A stretch of 64,000 nucleotides of DNA from Cryptosporangium phraense (lineage in GTDB: Bacteria > Actinomycetota > Actinomycetes > Mycobacteriales > Cryptosporangiaceae): positions 1-64,000 of the forward strand of contig NZ_VIRS01000026.1 of assembly GCF_006912135.1 (NCBI RefSeq), written 5' to 3'. This document shows positions 8,848-17,619 of this stretch, one piece after another. The stretch's first letter is position 1. Every line of letters starts with the position of its first letter. The notes beneath the pieces are model-generated. The model was not told the DNA's origin and did no database searches. It saw nothing but the letters and a program-made list of their open reading frames with translations. The translations under genes were made by a program, and so were the position numbers.

Positions 8848-9302
8848 TTGGCGGCCCCCTCGTCCTTGGTCACGTCGGCTTCGGCCGGCGCGGTGGCGGC
8901 GGGCGTGGGTGTCGCGGGCGGCGCGTCGGCCGGGTCGACCGCAGCCGTGCCGGCTTCGGCGTCCAGCTCGGCCTTGATGCTCTCGGCCTGCGGGTCGAAG
9001 CGCTGGGCCGCGTAGCGGGAGTAGAGCCAGGCGATCAGGAACGTCGAGACGAACTGCAGGATGCCGAAAACGAACGCGATGTTGATGTTCCCGACGACCT
9101 TCGTACCCATGAAGTCCCGCGCATAGGCGGACAGCACGACGTACAGCAGGTACCAGACCAGGAACGCCGCGGTCATCGGGAAGATGAACCGGCGAATGGT
9201 GTGGCGGAGCTGGGCGAACTCGTCACTCGCCTGCATGGCGATGGCTCGTCGGCCACGCTCGTCTGGAACTTCGGCGTCCGTCGGTTGGACATCGGTGGAC
9301 AT
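8844..9302 (-). CDS. DUF485 membrane protein, symporter partner
   Basis: A 152-residue protein with two hydrophobic helices (about 40-60 and 75-97) and the DUF485 motif RFIFPMTAAFLVWYLLYV. The acidic Ala/Pro-rich C-terminal tail is predicted cytoplasmic. DUF485 proteins accompany ActP-type symporters almost everywhere and are thought to be an accessory subunit; the precise role is unknown. The stop overlaps the start of the symporter by four bases. The start is ATG 9302, preceded by GGGGAGG, but that site and the start codon can fold into a hairpin (see 9302-9338). Confidence 0.9.
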   Translation of the reverse strand: MSTDVQPTDAEVPDERGRRAIAMQASDEFAQLRHTIRRFIFPMTAAFLVWYLLYVVLSAYARDFMGTKVVGNINIAFVFGILQFVSTFLIAWLYSRYAAQRFDPQAESIKAELDAEAGTAAVDPADAPPATPTPAATAPAEADVTKDEGAAK

Positions 9303-9338
9303 GCGGGCACCTCCCCGGAGGGGTCGTGGGTGCCCGCA
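9302..9338 (-). promoter_or_regulatory. hairpin occluding the DUF485 ribosome binding site and start
   Basis: In the minus-strand mRNA TGCGGGCAC (9330-9338) can pair perfectly over 9 bp with GTGCCCGCA (9302-9310), which includes the A of the start codon. Inside the loop CCCC pairs with GGGG of the Shine-Dalgarno sequence GGGGAGG. Translation control by this structure is inference. Confidence 0.5.
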
Positions 9339-9444
9339 CGCTAAGGGTGCTTGACCGGTCCGGACGCCGCTCGTGCAGCTAGTTGCGGCGAGCGGTCACA
9401 CGGATGCGCTCAGTGGCGTGCGTCACAGCGCCGGACGGTCGGTG

Positions 9445-9993
9445 TCAGACCGGCAGCTTCTCCCGGGCCGACTTCGCCGCGAGCTCGGTCGACTTGCGGG
9501 CCGAGCGGGCGCTGCGCCGGGCGGTCTTGGCGGCGTGCTCGGTCGCCTTCCGGGCGTCGCGCGCGGCTCGCCGGGCGCGCCAGGACAGGCCGGGCTTGCC
9601 CTCGGTGTCGACCGCGGCCAGCACGAGCCCGCCGAGCACGGCGAGGTTCTTCTCGAGCTCGGCGCGCTGGCGCGCCTTGGTCTCGGGCGTCGCGTCCTCG
9701 CCGCGGTGCGGCAGGAGACCGCCGCCCGGGACCAGCGTGCCGGCGAGCAGCAGCGCCGAGAGCCGCGGGGCGCGCCCGGTCGCGAGCGCGACGCCGCTCA
9801 GGATCTGCGCGGCCGCGGTCGCCCGGACCACGGTCGCCGGGTCCTTCGGCACCTGCGGGAACCGGGTCGAGACCCGCTCGACCAGCGGGCGCACGGCGTC
9901 CGCCGACTCGCCGGGATTGCGCAGCGCGGCGTACCCACCGCGCACGAACGTGTAGCCCAGCAACGCCCGGGCCGCGAACCGTACTGGAGTCAT
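9445..9993 (-). CDS. DoxX family membrane protein
   Basis: A 182-residue protein starting at ATG 9993 directly behind a run of six G. The N-terminus MTPVRFAARALLGYTFVRGGYAAL is typical of actinobacterial DoxX-family proteins, which have four predicted membrane helices. Segments around ATAAAQILSGVAL and LSALLLAGTLVPGG fit helices two and three. The last 60 residues are a highly charged Ala/Arg/Lys-rich tail with repeated AxKxAR patterns, probably cytoplasmic. The function is not firmly known; some DoxX proteins couple to thiosulfate oxidation or oxidative stress defence. It is a single gene 29 bases beyond the stop of the upstream methyltransferase gene and possibly co-transcribed with it. Confidence 0.82.
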   Translation of the reverse strand: MTPVRFAARALLGYTFVRGGYAALRNPGESADAVRPLVERVSTRFPQVPKDPATVVRATAAAQILSGVALATGRAPRLSALLLAGTLVPGGGLLPHRGEDATPETKARQRAELEKNLAVLGGLVLAAVDTEGKPGLSWRARRAARDARKATEHAAKTARRSARSARKSTELAAKSAREKLPV

Positions 9994-10022
9994 GCCCCCC
10001 AGAATGCCCGCGCAGCGACGAT

Positions 10023-10820
10023 CTAACGCGCGGTCGCCACGAATAGGCCGGTGTCGGTCGTCAAGTGGAAGTGGCCGTCGCGTTCGATGACGGCGGCCAC
10101 CTCGGCGCGGATCTCGCGGGAGTGGGTGGCGGAGAGCTGCGCGCCGCACACCGCGCCCAGCAGCCCGACGACCGCGTCCGCGTCGGCCAGCCGGAAGCCC
10201 TCGGAGAACCGCTCCAGCCGCACGCCGGCGAACCGCTCGGCCAGCGCGGTGGTCGCGTTGCCGAGGTGGTACCGCGGGACCTCCAGCGGACGCCAGCCCT
10301 CGACCCGGCCGGCCAGCAGCCGGTCGAGCTCGATCAGGTGCGTGGGGCCGTCGGCCGCGAGCAGGATCGAGCCGCCCGGGCGCAACACCCGCTCGAACTC
10401 CCCCAGCGCCTGCGACGGGTCGTCGAGTACCTCGAGCAGGTGGTTGGCGACCACGGTGTCGAACGCCGAGTCGCCCAGCGGCAGGTCGGCGAACTCCCCC
10501 TGCGTCACGGTGACCTGCGGGGCTCCGTCGACCGCGTTGCGTAGCTCGGTGACGACGTCCGGCGAGAGGTCGGTGAGCCAGACCCACCAGGCCATCGGCA
10601 GCCGGTCGTAGTTGTACGTCCAGAGCAGGCCGGCGCCCGCCCCGACCTCGAGCACGGCCGCGACGTCGGGAGTGTGGGCAAGGATCCGGTCGAACAGCCA
10701 GCCGTACCAGGGCAGCCCGGCCGTCAGAGGGTCGTGCTGCGCGCGGATCCCCTCGGACAAGTGGGAACGGCCGGTGCGCCGCACGGATCCACCCTGGGTG
10801 GCATCACGGAAACGGTGCAT
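10023..10820 (-). CDS. class I SAM-dependent methyltransferase
   Basis: Predicted to transfer a methyl group from S-adenosylmethionine; the acceptor is unknown. The 265 residues from ATG 10820 include the SAM-binding motif I VLEVGAGAGLLWTY, motif II around LTDLSPDVV, and the post-motif FDTVVANHLLEVLDDPSQALGEFERVLRPGGSILL, a Methyltransf_11 signature. I chose ATG 10820 because GAGAGG lies 9 bases upstream; the open frame extends to 10928 without conserved features. There is no membrane segment. It lies 29 bases upstream of the DoxX gene. Confidence 0.85.
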   Translation of the reverse strand: MHRFRDATQGGSVRRTGRSHLSEGIRAQHDPLTAGLPWYGWLFDRILAHTPDVAAVLEVGAGAGLLWTYNYDRLPMAWWVWLTDLSPDVVTELRNAVDGAPQVTVTQGEFADLPLGDSAFDTVVANHLLEVLDDPSQALGEFERVLRPGGSILLAADGPTHLIELDRLLAGRVEGWRPLEVPRYHLGNATTALAERFAGVRLERFSEGFRLADADAVVGLLGAVCGAQLSATHSREIRAEVAAVIERDGHFHLTTDTGLFVATAR

Positions 10821-10989
10821 TGTGCCCGTCCTCTCAGGTCGTGCGGTCGCCACGACTTTTGAATGGTTCGGGTATAGCGTCTGCCGGCTGCGGTGCGGAA
10901 GGGCCTGCCCCGGGGCCGAGAACACCATTTTGGGGTACGGGTGGCAATTCCTCGAAACGATCCGGCAGATCGTGGAACGTCCCCAACAA

Positions 10990-12696
10990 TCAGTGACGTA
11001 ACGACTCTGGCGCGTGCAGACGAAGCATAGTTGCCCCTACGTCCGCCGGTACTCGTCGACGAGTCAGCATCGAGACCGTCACCATCACCGCGAACGCGAG
11101 CGGAACGGTCCACGCGGCCGGTTGCGCGACCAGCGCGGCCGGCCACCCGGTGAACGGCGGGCCGGCGACGGCGAGCAGCACCGCGACGGCCGCCGCGCCG
11201 CCACCCACCAGCAGACCGGCCGCGGCCCCGACGTCGGTCAGCCCGCGCCACCAGATGCCGAGCACCAGCAGCGGGCAAAAGCTCGACGCGGCGACCGCGA
11301 ACGCGAGCCCGACGACCTGGGAGACGTCCAGGCCGTGCAGTTGCAGGGCGAGAACGGTCGGCACCGCGCCGGCCAGCACCGCGGCCCACCGGAACACGGT
11401 CACCGATCCGGCCGGCCCCCGCGCGCCGAACACGTCGGTGGCCAGCACGCCCGACACGGAGACCAGCAGCCCGGACGCGGTCGACAGGAACGCGGCGAAC
11501 GCCCCGGCCGCGACCAGCCCGCCGACCAGCGGGGCCGCGACCCCGCCGAGCATCGCGCCGGGCAGCACGAGGATGACCGCGTCGGTGTTGCCGGTCATGA
11601 ACAGCTCGGGGGTGTAGATCCGGCCGAGCGCACCGTAGATCGCCGGAAACAGGTAGAAGCCGCCGAGCAGCGCGAGCACGACCAGCGTCGTGCGCCGGGC
11701 GGCCGCCCCGTCGGGGTTCGTGTAGAAGCGCACGAGGACGTGCGGCAGCCCCATCGTCCCGAGGAACGTCGCCAGGATCAGCGAGTAGACGCCGAACAGC
11801 GCGGTCTCGCCGGTGGTCGACGGGAGCAGCCAGGAGTCGCCCTGCCGGGTGGCCAGGCCGACCAGGTGCGGCACATCGGCGCCGGCCGGGAACGTGATCG
11901 TGCCCGGCCCGATCTTGTGTTCGCCGGGGTTCAACAAGACGGCCCCGGCCTGATCCCGATCGTCGATCGAACCGTCCATCCGAACCGACACCGGGTCGGT
12001 GACCTGCACGTTCACCGGCGTCCGGACCTCGACGTCGGTGGCCACCCGGAACGTCGGCGCGCCCGGCGGCGCCAGGTCGGCCCGCTGGTCGTGCTGCCAC
12101 GCCATCAGCAGGACGATGACCGGGAACACGATCGCGGTCAGCTTCAGCCAGTACTGGAACGCCTGGACGAACGTGATCGAGCGCATCCCGCCGCCGGCGA
12201 CGTTCGCGGTGACGACGATCGCCACCCCGACCGCGCCGACCCAGTACGGCGCCCCGGTCACCGTGCCCAGCGTCAGCCCGGCGCCCTGCAGCTGCGGCAC
12301 CAGGTAGAACCAGCCGATGAAGACGACGAACGCCGTGGTCAGAGACCGTAAGCGGGGCGAGCGCAGCCTGGCTTCGGCGAAGTCGGGCAGCGTGTAGGCA
12401 CCCGACCGGCGCAGCGGCGCGGCGACGAACAGCAGCAGCGCGAGGTACCCGGCTGCGAAGCCGACCGGGTACCAGAGCATGTCCAGGCCGTTCTTCATCA
12501 CCAGCCCGGCGATGCCGAGGAAGCTCGCCGCCGACAGGTACTCGCCGCTGATCGCGGCCGCGTTCCAGGTCGGGCTCACGGCCCGGCTGGCGACGAGGAA
12601 GTCGCTGGTGGTCCGGGCCAGCCGCACGCCGTACAGGCCGAGCGAGATCGTGGCCAACGTCACCGCGACGACCGCGACCAGCCCGGTGGGGTTCAC
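10990..12696 (-). CDS. sodium:solute symporter, cation/acetate type (second copy)
   Basis: A 568-residue SSS-family transporter with about 13 hydrophobic segments. It shares landmarks with the copy at 7.1 kb: EYLSAASFLGIAG, FAEARLRSPRLR, and MGLPHVLVRFYTNPDG. Residues about 215-265 form an insert between helices carrying a hydrophilic domain, longer than in ActP. Its GTG start (12696) overlaps the stop of the small membrane-protein gene by four bases. The adjacent LytTR regulator and sensor kinase suggest substrate-responsive expression. The substrate is unknown; a monocarboxylate such as acetate or pyruvate is the family expectation. Confidence 0.88.
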   Translation of the reverse strand: MNPTGLVAVVAVTLATISLGLYGVRLARTTSDFLVASRAVSPTWNAAAISGEYLSAASFLGIAGLVMKNGLDMLWYPVGFAAGYLALLLFVAAPLRRSGAYTLPDFAEARLRSPRLRSLTTAFVVFIGWFYLVPQLQGAGLTLGTVTGAPYWVGAVGVAIVVTANVAGGGMRSITFVQAFQYWLKLTAIVFPVIVLLMAWQHDQRADLAPPGAPTFRVATDVEVRTPVNVQVTDPVSVRMDGSIDDRDQAGAVLLNPGEHKIGPGTITFPAGADVPHLVGLATRQGDSWLLPSTTGETALFGVYSLILATFLGTMGLPHVLVRFYTNPDGAAARRTTLVVLALLGGFYLFPAIYGALGRIYTPELFMTGNTDAVILVLPGAMLGGVAAPLVGGLVAAGAFAAFLSTASGLLVSVSGVLATDVFGARGPAGSVTVFRWAAVLAGAVPTVLALQLHGLDVSQVVGLAFAVAASSFCPLLVLGIWWRGLTDVGAAAGLLVGGGAAAVAVLLAVAGPPFTGWPAALVAQPAAWTVPLAFAVMVTVSMLTRRRVPADVGATMLRLHAPESLRH

Positions 12697-13067
12697 GATC
12701 TTTCGACCAGTTCGACGAAGTCCCGCTCGTTGCGCTCGGCGCCCCGGGTGTAGACCCAGCCGGCCGCCACGAACACCGGGTATGCGGCCACGCCGAGCAG
12801 CAGCCAGGGCAGCCGGACGCCCAGCACGGTCACGTCGGCCAGCGCCGGCACCAACGCGAACAGCAGCGGCAGCGACCCGAGCGAGAGCGAGACCAGCGCG
12901 GCGATCCGGACCGCGAGGCCGAGCTGCGCTCGGACCAGACCGCGGACGAGCACCTCGCCGACGCCGGTCTGCTGGTCGAACTCGGCCCGGACCACCGGCG
13001 TCCGGCGCGACTGCGCCTCGTCGCCCAGCACGATCCGGACGCGTTGCGGGCTGGTCGTCTCCTCCAT
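12693..13067 (-). CDS. small membrane protein, symporter partner
   Basis: A 124-residue protein with two hydrophobic helices (about 52-72 and 86-104) and a charged N-terminus. It has the size, topology and position of the DUF485-type partner of SSS symporters but no clear DUF485 motif that I can recognise. Its stop overlaps the symporter start by four bases, and it starts one base after the stop of the response regulator gene, so the four genes are one translationally coupled unit. It is probably an accessory subunit of the symporter, by analogy. Confidence 0.75.
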   Translation of the reverse strand: MEETTSPQRVRIVLGDEAQSRRTPVVRAEFDQQTGVGEVLVRGLVRAQLGLAVRIAALVSLSLGSLPLLFALVPALADVTVLGVRLPWLLLGVAAYPVFVAAGWVYTRGAERNERDFVELVERS

Positions 13068-13068
13068 C

Positions 13069-13809
13069 TCAGCGCCAGCCCGTCTTCGCCGCCCGGACCA
13101 GCCGGTCCTTGAGCTCGCGGGTGTGGCGGCGGCTGACCGGTAGCTCGCGCCCGTCGACCACGACGACGTAGCCGCTCGAGCCCAGGCGCAGCTCGGCGAT
13201 CACCCGCAGAGCGACCAGGTACGACCGGTGGATCCGGACGAACCCCGCGTCGGCCCAGCGCTCGGCCAGCAGCGACAGCGGCACCCGGACGAGGTGGTTG
13301 GCGTCGGCGGTGTGCAGCCGGGCGTAGTCGCCGTGGGCCTCGACCCAGCGGACCGCCGAGCGGGGCAGCATCCGCGTGGTGCCGGCCAGCTCCACCGGGA
13401 TGACGTCGTCGGAGACGGGCTCGGGCTGTTGCTGCGGACGGGCCCGGGCGGCCCGCCGCACGGCCTCGGCCAGCCGGTCCGCGCGCACCGGCTTGAGCAG
13501 GTAGTCGGCCGCGCCGAGGTCGAACGCGTCCACTGCCCGGTCGTCGTGCGCGGTGACGAACACCACGACCGGCGGCGACGCGAAGCGGCTGAGCACCCGG
13601 GCCAGCTCCATGCCGTCCAGGCCGGGCATCCGGATGTCGAGGAACACGACGTCGACGTGCTGGTCGCGGAGCGTGCGCAGCGCCTCGGTCGTGTCCGAGG
13701 CCGTGACCACCTCGCCGACTCCGGCGTCGCCGCGGAGCAGGTAGGCCAGCTCGTCGAGCTGGAGCGGTTCGTCGTCGACCGCCAGTGCCCGTAATTTCAC
13801 GACGCCCAT
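13069..13809 (-). CDS. LytTR-family response regulator
   Basis: Cytoplasmic DNA-binding regulator of 246 residues. The N-terminal receiver domain begins LRALAVDDEPLQLDEL, with the acidic pocket Asp12-Asp13 and the phosphoacceptor Asp in VVFLDIRMPGLDG; the conserved Thr in VFVTAHD and Lys in LLKP are also present. The C-terminal LytTR domain carries VRWVEAHGDYARLHT and FVRIHRSYLVAL. It overlaps the sensor kinase gene by 13 bases. The pair most likely controls the symporter encoded just downstream, as for similar LytS/LytTR-transporter clusters in actinobacteria and the E. coli BtsSR/YpdAB systems. Confidence 0.93.
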   Translation of the reverse strand: MGVVKLRALAVDDEPLQLDELAYLLRGDAGVGEVVTASDTTEALRTLRDQHVDVVFLDIRMPGLDGMELARVLSRFASPPVVVFVTAHDDRAVDAFDLGAADYLLKPVRADRLAEAVRRAARARPQQQPEPVSDDVIPVELAGTTRMLPRSAVRWVEAHGDYARLHTADANHLVRVPLSLLAERWADAGFVRIHRSYLVALRVIAELRLGSSGYVVVVDGRELPVSRRHTRELKDRLVRAAKTGWR

Positions 13810-14987
13810 CCACTCACCACCCGCACGCCCGGTTGGAACTTCGGCACCCGCATGCTGACCTTGGTGCCCGCACCCGGTGCGGTCTCCACCACCAGACCGC
13901 AGGCCGGGCCGAACACCGAGCGCAGCCGGTCGTCCACATTAGTCAACCCGACGTGGGTGCCCTGGGTGTCGCCGCGCTTCAGCTGGTCGGGCTCCATGCC
14001 GACCCCGTCGTCCTCGACGCTGATCAGGCACTCGGCGCCGGCGTCGGTCGCGATGATGCTGATCGTCCCGGTGCCCGGCTTGCCGGCCAGCCCGTGCCGG
14101 ACGGCGTTCTCGACCAGCGGCTGCAGGCACAGGTACGGGACGATGACCGGCAGCACCTCGGGGGCGACCTGCAGACGCACCTGGAGCCGGTCGCCGAACC
14201 GCGCCCGCTCGATCAGCAGGTAGCGGTCGATCGAGCGGAGCTCCTCGGCCAGCGTCGTGAACTCGCCGTGCGTCCGGACGCTGTACCGGACGAACTCGGC
14301 GAACTCCTCGATCAACTCGCGGGCCCGGTCGGGGTCGGTCCGCACGAGCGCCGAGATCGCGGACAGCGCGTTGTAGATGAAATGCGGGCTGATCTGGGCC
14401 CGTAACGCGCGGAGCTGCGCCTCGGCCAGCCGCTCGCGGGACGCGTCCAACTCAGCGAAGGCCAGCTGGGCGGAGACCCATTCGGCGGTCTCGACCGCCG
14501 CCCGGACCAGGCCGGGCACCGGGTCGGAGTCGACGACCGCGACCAGCGCGCCGACCATCTCCTCGCCGGTGGAGAGCGGGACCACGACCGCGCCGCGGAC
14601 CGGGCACTCGAGCAGGTCGCACGGCAGGTCGTCGGCGTGCAGGGCGATCACCCGGCCGGTGGGTCCGCTCAGTGCCTCGAGCACGGCCGGCGCGTGGTGC
14701 TCCCCCGGGCCCTCCCAGGCCAGGACCCGGTCGGGGGCGACGAGCCCGAGCGCCGGGCCGCCGAGCAGCTGGTGCAGGGGACGCACCGCTTTGGTGGCGG
14801 TGGCCTCGGTCAGCCCGGACCGCAGCGGTGGCGCGGCCAGGCTGGCGACGTGCAGCACCTGGTAGGTCGCCCGCTGGGTCGGCGTCGCGATCACCCGGCG
14901 CTTGCGCGACCGCAGGACGACGGCGACGCCCAGCGCAACGGCAGCAGCCACCACCAGACCGGCTACGACCGGAGCAGCACTGCTCAT
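13797..14987 (-). CDS. LytS-type sensor histidine kinase
   Basis: A 396-residue membrane kinase. One N-terminal membrane helix (about 6-26) is followed by a GAF-like region (about 40-180), then the His_kinase signature QISPHFIYNALSAISALV whose His is the phosphorylation site, and a C-terminal ATPase with PLVENAVRHGL (N box) and VEDDGVGM (G1). The absence of an extracellular loop means the signal is sensed in the cytoplasm or membrane. It overlaps the LytTR regulator gene by 13 bases and lies 9 bases after the stop of the glycosylphosphotransferase gene. Confidence 0.92.
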   Translation of the reverse strand: MSSAAPVVAGLVVAAAVALGVAVVLRSRKRRVIATPTQRATYQVLHVASLAAPPLRSGLTEATATKAVRPLHQLLGGPALGLVAPDRVLAWEGPGEHHAPAVLEALSGPTGRVIALHADDLPCDLLECPVRGAVVVPLSTGEEMVGALVAVVDSDPVPGLVRAAVETAEWVSAQLAFAELDASRERLAEAQLRALRAQISPHFIYNALSAISALVRTDPDRARELIEEFAEFVRYSVRTHGEFTTLAEELRSIDRYLLIERARFGDRLQVRLQVAPEVLPVIVPYLCLQPLVENAVRHGLAGKPGTGTISIIATDAGAECLISVEDDGVGMEPDQLKRGDTQGTHVGLTNVDDRLRSVFGPACGLVVETAPGAGTKVSMRVPKFQPGVRVVSGWAS

Positions 14988-14996
14988 CCGCCCAAA

Positions 14997-16625
14997 TTAG
15001 TAGGCGCCGTCGCTCTTCATTACGGCAAAGAGAGTTTTGTACAAGATCATGAAATCGAACGCCAGCGACCAGTTGTCGACGTAGTAGAGGTCGAGCCGGA
15101 CCGCGTCCTCCCACGAGAGGTTCGAGCGGCCGGAGACCTGCCAGAGCCCGGTGATGCCCGGCCGCACCAGCATCCGACGCCGGCTGTCGCCGTTGAACTG
15201 CTCGTTCTTCACCGGCAGCGGACGCGGCCCGACCAGCGACATCTCCCCGAGCAGGACGTTGATCAGCTGCGGGAGCTCGTCGATCGACGTCTTGCGCAGG
15301 AAATGCCCGACCCGGGTGATGCGGGGGTCGTTGGCCATCTTGAACAGCAGGCCGTCGGTCTCGTTGCTGCCGAGCAGCTCGGCCAGCCGTTCCTCGGCGT
15401 CGACGTACATCGTCCGGAACTTCCAGACCCGGATCGTCTCGCCACCGCGGCCGGCGCGGGCCTGGCGGAAGAACACCGGGCCCGGGTCGGAGATCTTGAT
15501 CGCCAGCGCGGCCAGCCCGAGGATCGGCGAGATCAGCAGCAGGCCGAAGAACGCGGCCAGCCGGTCGAACAGGCCCTTGAGCAGCCAGCCGACCCCGGAG
15601 ATCGTCGGTTCCTCGACGTGCAGCAGCGGCAGGCCCTCGACCGGGCGGATGTGCACCCGGGGGCCGGCGATGTTGGTGAGCGACGGCGCGACGACCAGCT
15701 CGATGCCGCTGCCCTCGAGCTGCCAGGCGAGCCGGCGCAGCGCCTCGGGCGAGACCCCGCGGGCACCGCAGACCGCGATCGTGTCGGCGCCGACCTGCTT
15801 GACCCGGTCGAGCGGCTCGACCTTGCCGTTGAACACCGGGATCGGCAGCGAGGCCCGCTCGGCGGTGGGCTCGGTGAGGCAGATGCCCACCGGCACCAGC
15901 CCGGCGTTCGGGTTGCGCGTCGTGATCCGGTACACCGACAGCGCCTCGCCGAGCGTCCCTACCAGCAGGATGCGCTGGGAGGCGCGGCCGCGCCGACGGA
16001 CGACGTGCAGCGTCTTCCGGGCGCCGAAACGCACGGCCAGCGTGACCGCCGCGGTCAGCGGCAGGACCGTGCCGACCGACAGACGGGACAGGTCGGCCTT
16101 CTGGGTGAAGGCCAGGAAGCAGACGACGGCGGTGAGCGAGATGATCGCCTTGAAGACGCGCTTGAACTCGTCCGGGCCCAGACCGAGGTAGCGGCTCTCG
16201 TAGGCGCCGTGCACCCAGAGCGAGAAGACCCAGGCCAGCGGCAGGATGCCGAGCGCGGTCCAGTTCAGGACGTCGCGGTCGAAGAAGCCGGACCCGGCCT
16301 GCTCGTAGGTGTTGACGACCGTCCAGCCGGCGACCGAGCAGCTCAGGAAGTCCAGCAGCAGGAGCAGCAGGCGGTAGCGGAACGCCCAGCGGGGCTGGCG
16401 CGGGCCACTGCGGGTGCGCGGCGAGCGCTGCACACCGCCGGGCTCGAGAATCAGGCTGCTCTCCAGCGCGTTCACCACTGCTTCGGGCGCCTCGACCGGC
16501 GGCGGAGTGATTACGTCGGGCATACGGCCATTCCGTTGAGAGGCACCGTTCTGCGGGGTCGTCGAGGGAGTCGCCCGCTCAGCGCGTTGGGTCACGACAG
16601 TCGCCTCGACCTCACGAAGGTCCAC
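14997..16625 (-). CDS. exopolysaccharide polyprenyl glycosylphosphotransferase
   Basis: Predicted to start polysaccharide assembly by transferring a sugar-1-phosphate from a nucleotide sugar to undecaprenyl phosphate at the cytoplasmic membrane. The 542 residues comprise a Pro-rich N-terminus, four predicted membrane helices (about 85-200), a CoA-binding-like middle domain, then a further membrane hairpin and the bacterial sugar transferase domain with FFRQARAGRGGETIRVWKFRTM, KTSIDELPQLINVLLGEMSLVGPRP and PGITGLWQVSGRS. These are the WbaP/CpsE signatures. No other polysaccharide genes adjoin it, but the LCP and UDP-sugar genes near 5-7 kb may act in the same process. GTG start. Confidence 0.92.
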   Translation of the reverse strand: MDLREVEATVVTQRAERATPSTTPQNGASQRNGRMPDVITPPPVEAPEAVVNALESSLILEPGGVQRSPRTRSGPRQPRWAFRYRLLLLLLDFLSCSVAGWTVVNTYEQAGSGFFDRDVLNWTALGILPLAWVFSLWVHGAYESRYLGLGPDEFKRVFKAIISLTAVVCFLAFTQKADLSRLSVGTVLPLTAAVTLAVRFGARKTLHVVRRRGRASQRILLVGTLGEALSVYRITTRNPNAGLVPVGICLTEPTAERASLPIPVFNGKVEPLDRVKQVGADTIAVCGARGVSPEALRRLAWQLEGSGIELVVAPSLTNIAGPRVHIRPVEGLPLLHVEEPTISGVGWLLKGLFDRLAAFFGLLLISPILGLAALAIKISDPGPVFFRQARAGRGGETIRVWKFRTMYVDAEERLAELLGSNETDGLLFKMANDPRITRVGHFLRKTSIDELPQLINVLLGEMSLVGPRPLPVKNEQFNGDSRRRMLVRPGITGLWQVSGRSNLSWEDAVRLDLYYVDNWSLAFDFMILYKTLFAVMKSDGAY

Positions 16626-16719
16626 TCCCCACTCCGGTCGCCCCTCAGATAGGGCACGGTAGCGCTCCTTCTCTCAGTGCGAAACCAGGGACGCGAGTGA
16701 CTGGTGGGACGGATCGACC

Positions 16720-17574
16720 TCATCGGATCAACTTGGACATTCTGCGGTCGGCCAGAGGCTTGCCACCCGTTTGACAGGTCGGGCAGTACTGCAACGACCG
16801 GTCGGCGAACGACACTTCACGCACCAGGTCGCCACAGACCGGGCACGGCAGCCCGGTCCGCGCGTGGACCCGGAGCCCCGAACGCTTCTCCGCCTTCAGC
16901 GTCGCGGAACCCTGACCGATGCTGCGCTCGACAGCGTCGGTCTCGACCGATCGGAGTGCACCGTACAACCGAGTGACGTCCGCGTCACTCAGGCGGTAGG
17001 CGAGAGCGAACGGCGACATCTTCGCGACGTGCAGGATCTCGTCCGAATACGCGTTGCCGATGCCGGCGATCACGGTCTGGTCGGTGAGCACGCCCTTGAT
17101 CTGCCCGCGGTGGGACCGGATCCGTTCGGCGAACTCCTCCTCGGTGACCGCGAGCGCGTCCGGGCCGAGCCGGGCTACGCCCGGCACCTCGTTCGGGTCG
17201 CGGACGAGGTAGACCGCGAGGCTCTTCTTGGTGCCGGCCTCGGTGAGGTCGAACCCCGACTCGTCGTCCAGGTGGACGCGGAGCGCGATCGGCCCGCGGC
17301 CCGGCTTCGGCGGCGCGGCCGGCAACTTCTCCCGGTAGTGCAGCCAGCCGGCGCGGGCCAGATGGGTGATCAGGTGGATGCCGTCGACGTCGATGTCGAG
17401 GAACTTCCCGTGCCGGGTCGCGCCGGTGATCATCGAGCCGTGCAGCGACATGGGTGACGGGTCGTACGTCTTGAGCACGCCGATCGCGGCGACGTCGATT
17501 CTGGTGATGGCACGGCCGACGGCACGCTCGCGCAGGTACGCGGCGAGCGCCTCGACCTCCGGAAGCTCGGGCAC
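16720..17574 (-). CDS. Fpg/Nei family DNA glycosylase
   Basis: Base-excision repair enzyme that removes oxidised bases and nicks the abasic site. The 284 residues begin PELPEVE, with the catalytic N-terminal Pro and Glu after Met removal. The conserved Lys lies in RHGKFLDIDV, the helix-two-turn-helix motif in VIAGIGNAYSDEIL, and the C-terminal zinc finger is CPVC...CPTC with the Arg/Gln loop intact. This is one of the actinobacterial Fpg/Nei paralogues; whether it prefers 8-oxoguanine or oxidised pyrimidines cannot be told. The start is GTG 17574. A possible terminator was not seen. Confidence 0.92.
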   Translation of the reverse strand: MPELPEVEALAAYLRERAVGRAITRIDVAAIGVLKTYDPSPMSLHGSMITGATRHGKFLDIDVDGIHLITHLARAGWLHYREKLPAAPPKPGRGPIALRVHLDDESGFDLTEAGTKKSLAVYLVRDPNEVPGVARLGPDALAVTEEEFAERIRSHRGQIKGVLTDQTVIAGIGNAYSDEILHVAKMSPFALAYRLSDADVTRLYGALRSVETDAVERSIGQGSATLKAEKRSGLRVHARTGLPCPVCGDLVREVSFADRSLQYCPTCQTGGKPLADRRMSKLIR

Positions 17575-17619
17575 GTACCCCAGTCTGCCCGCGTGAATCC
17601 ACTGACCGCGCGTGGACCC

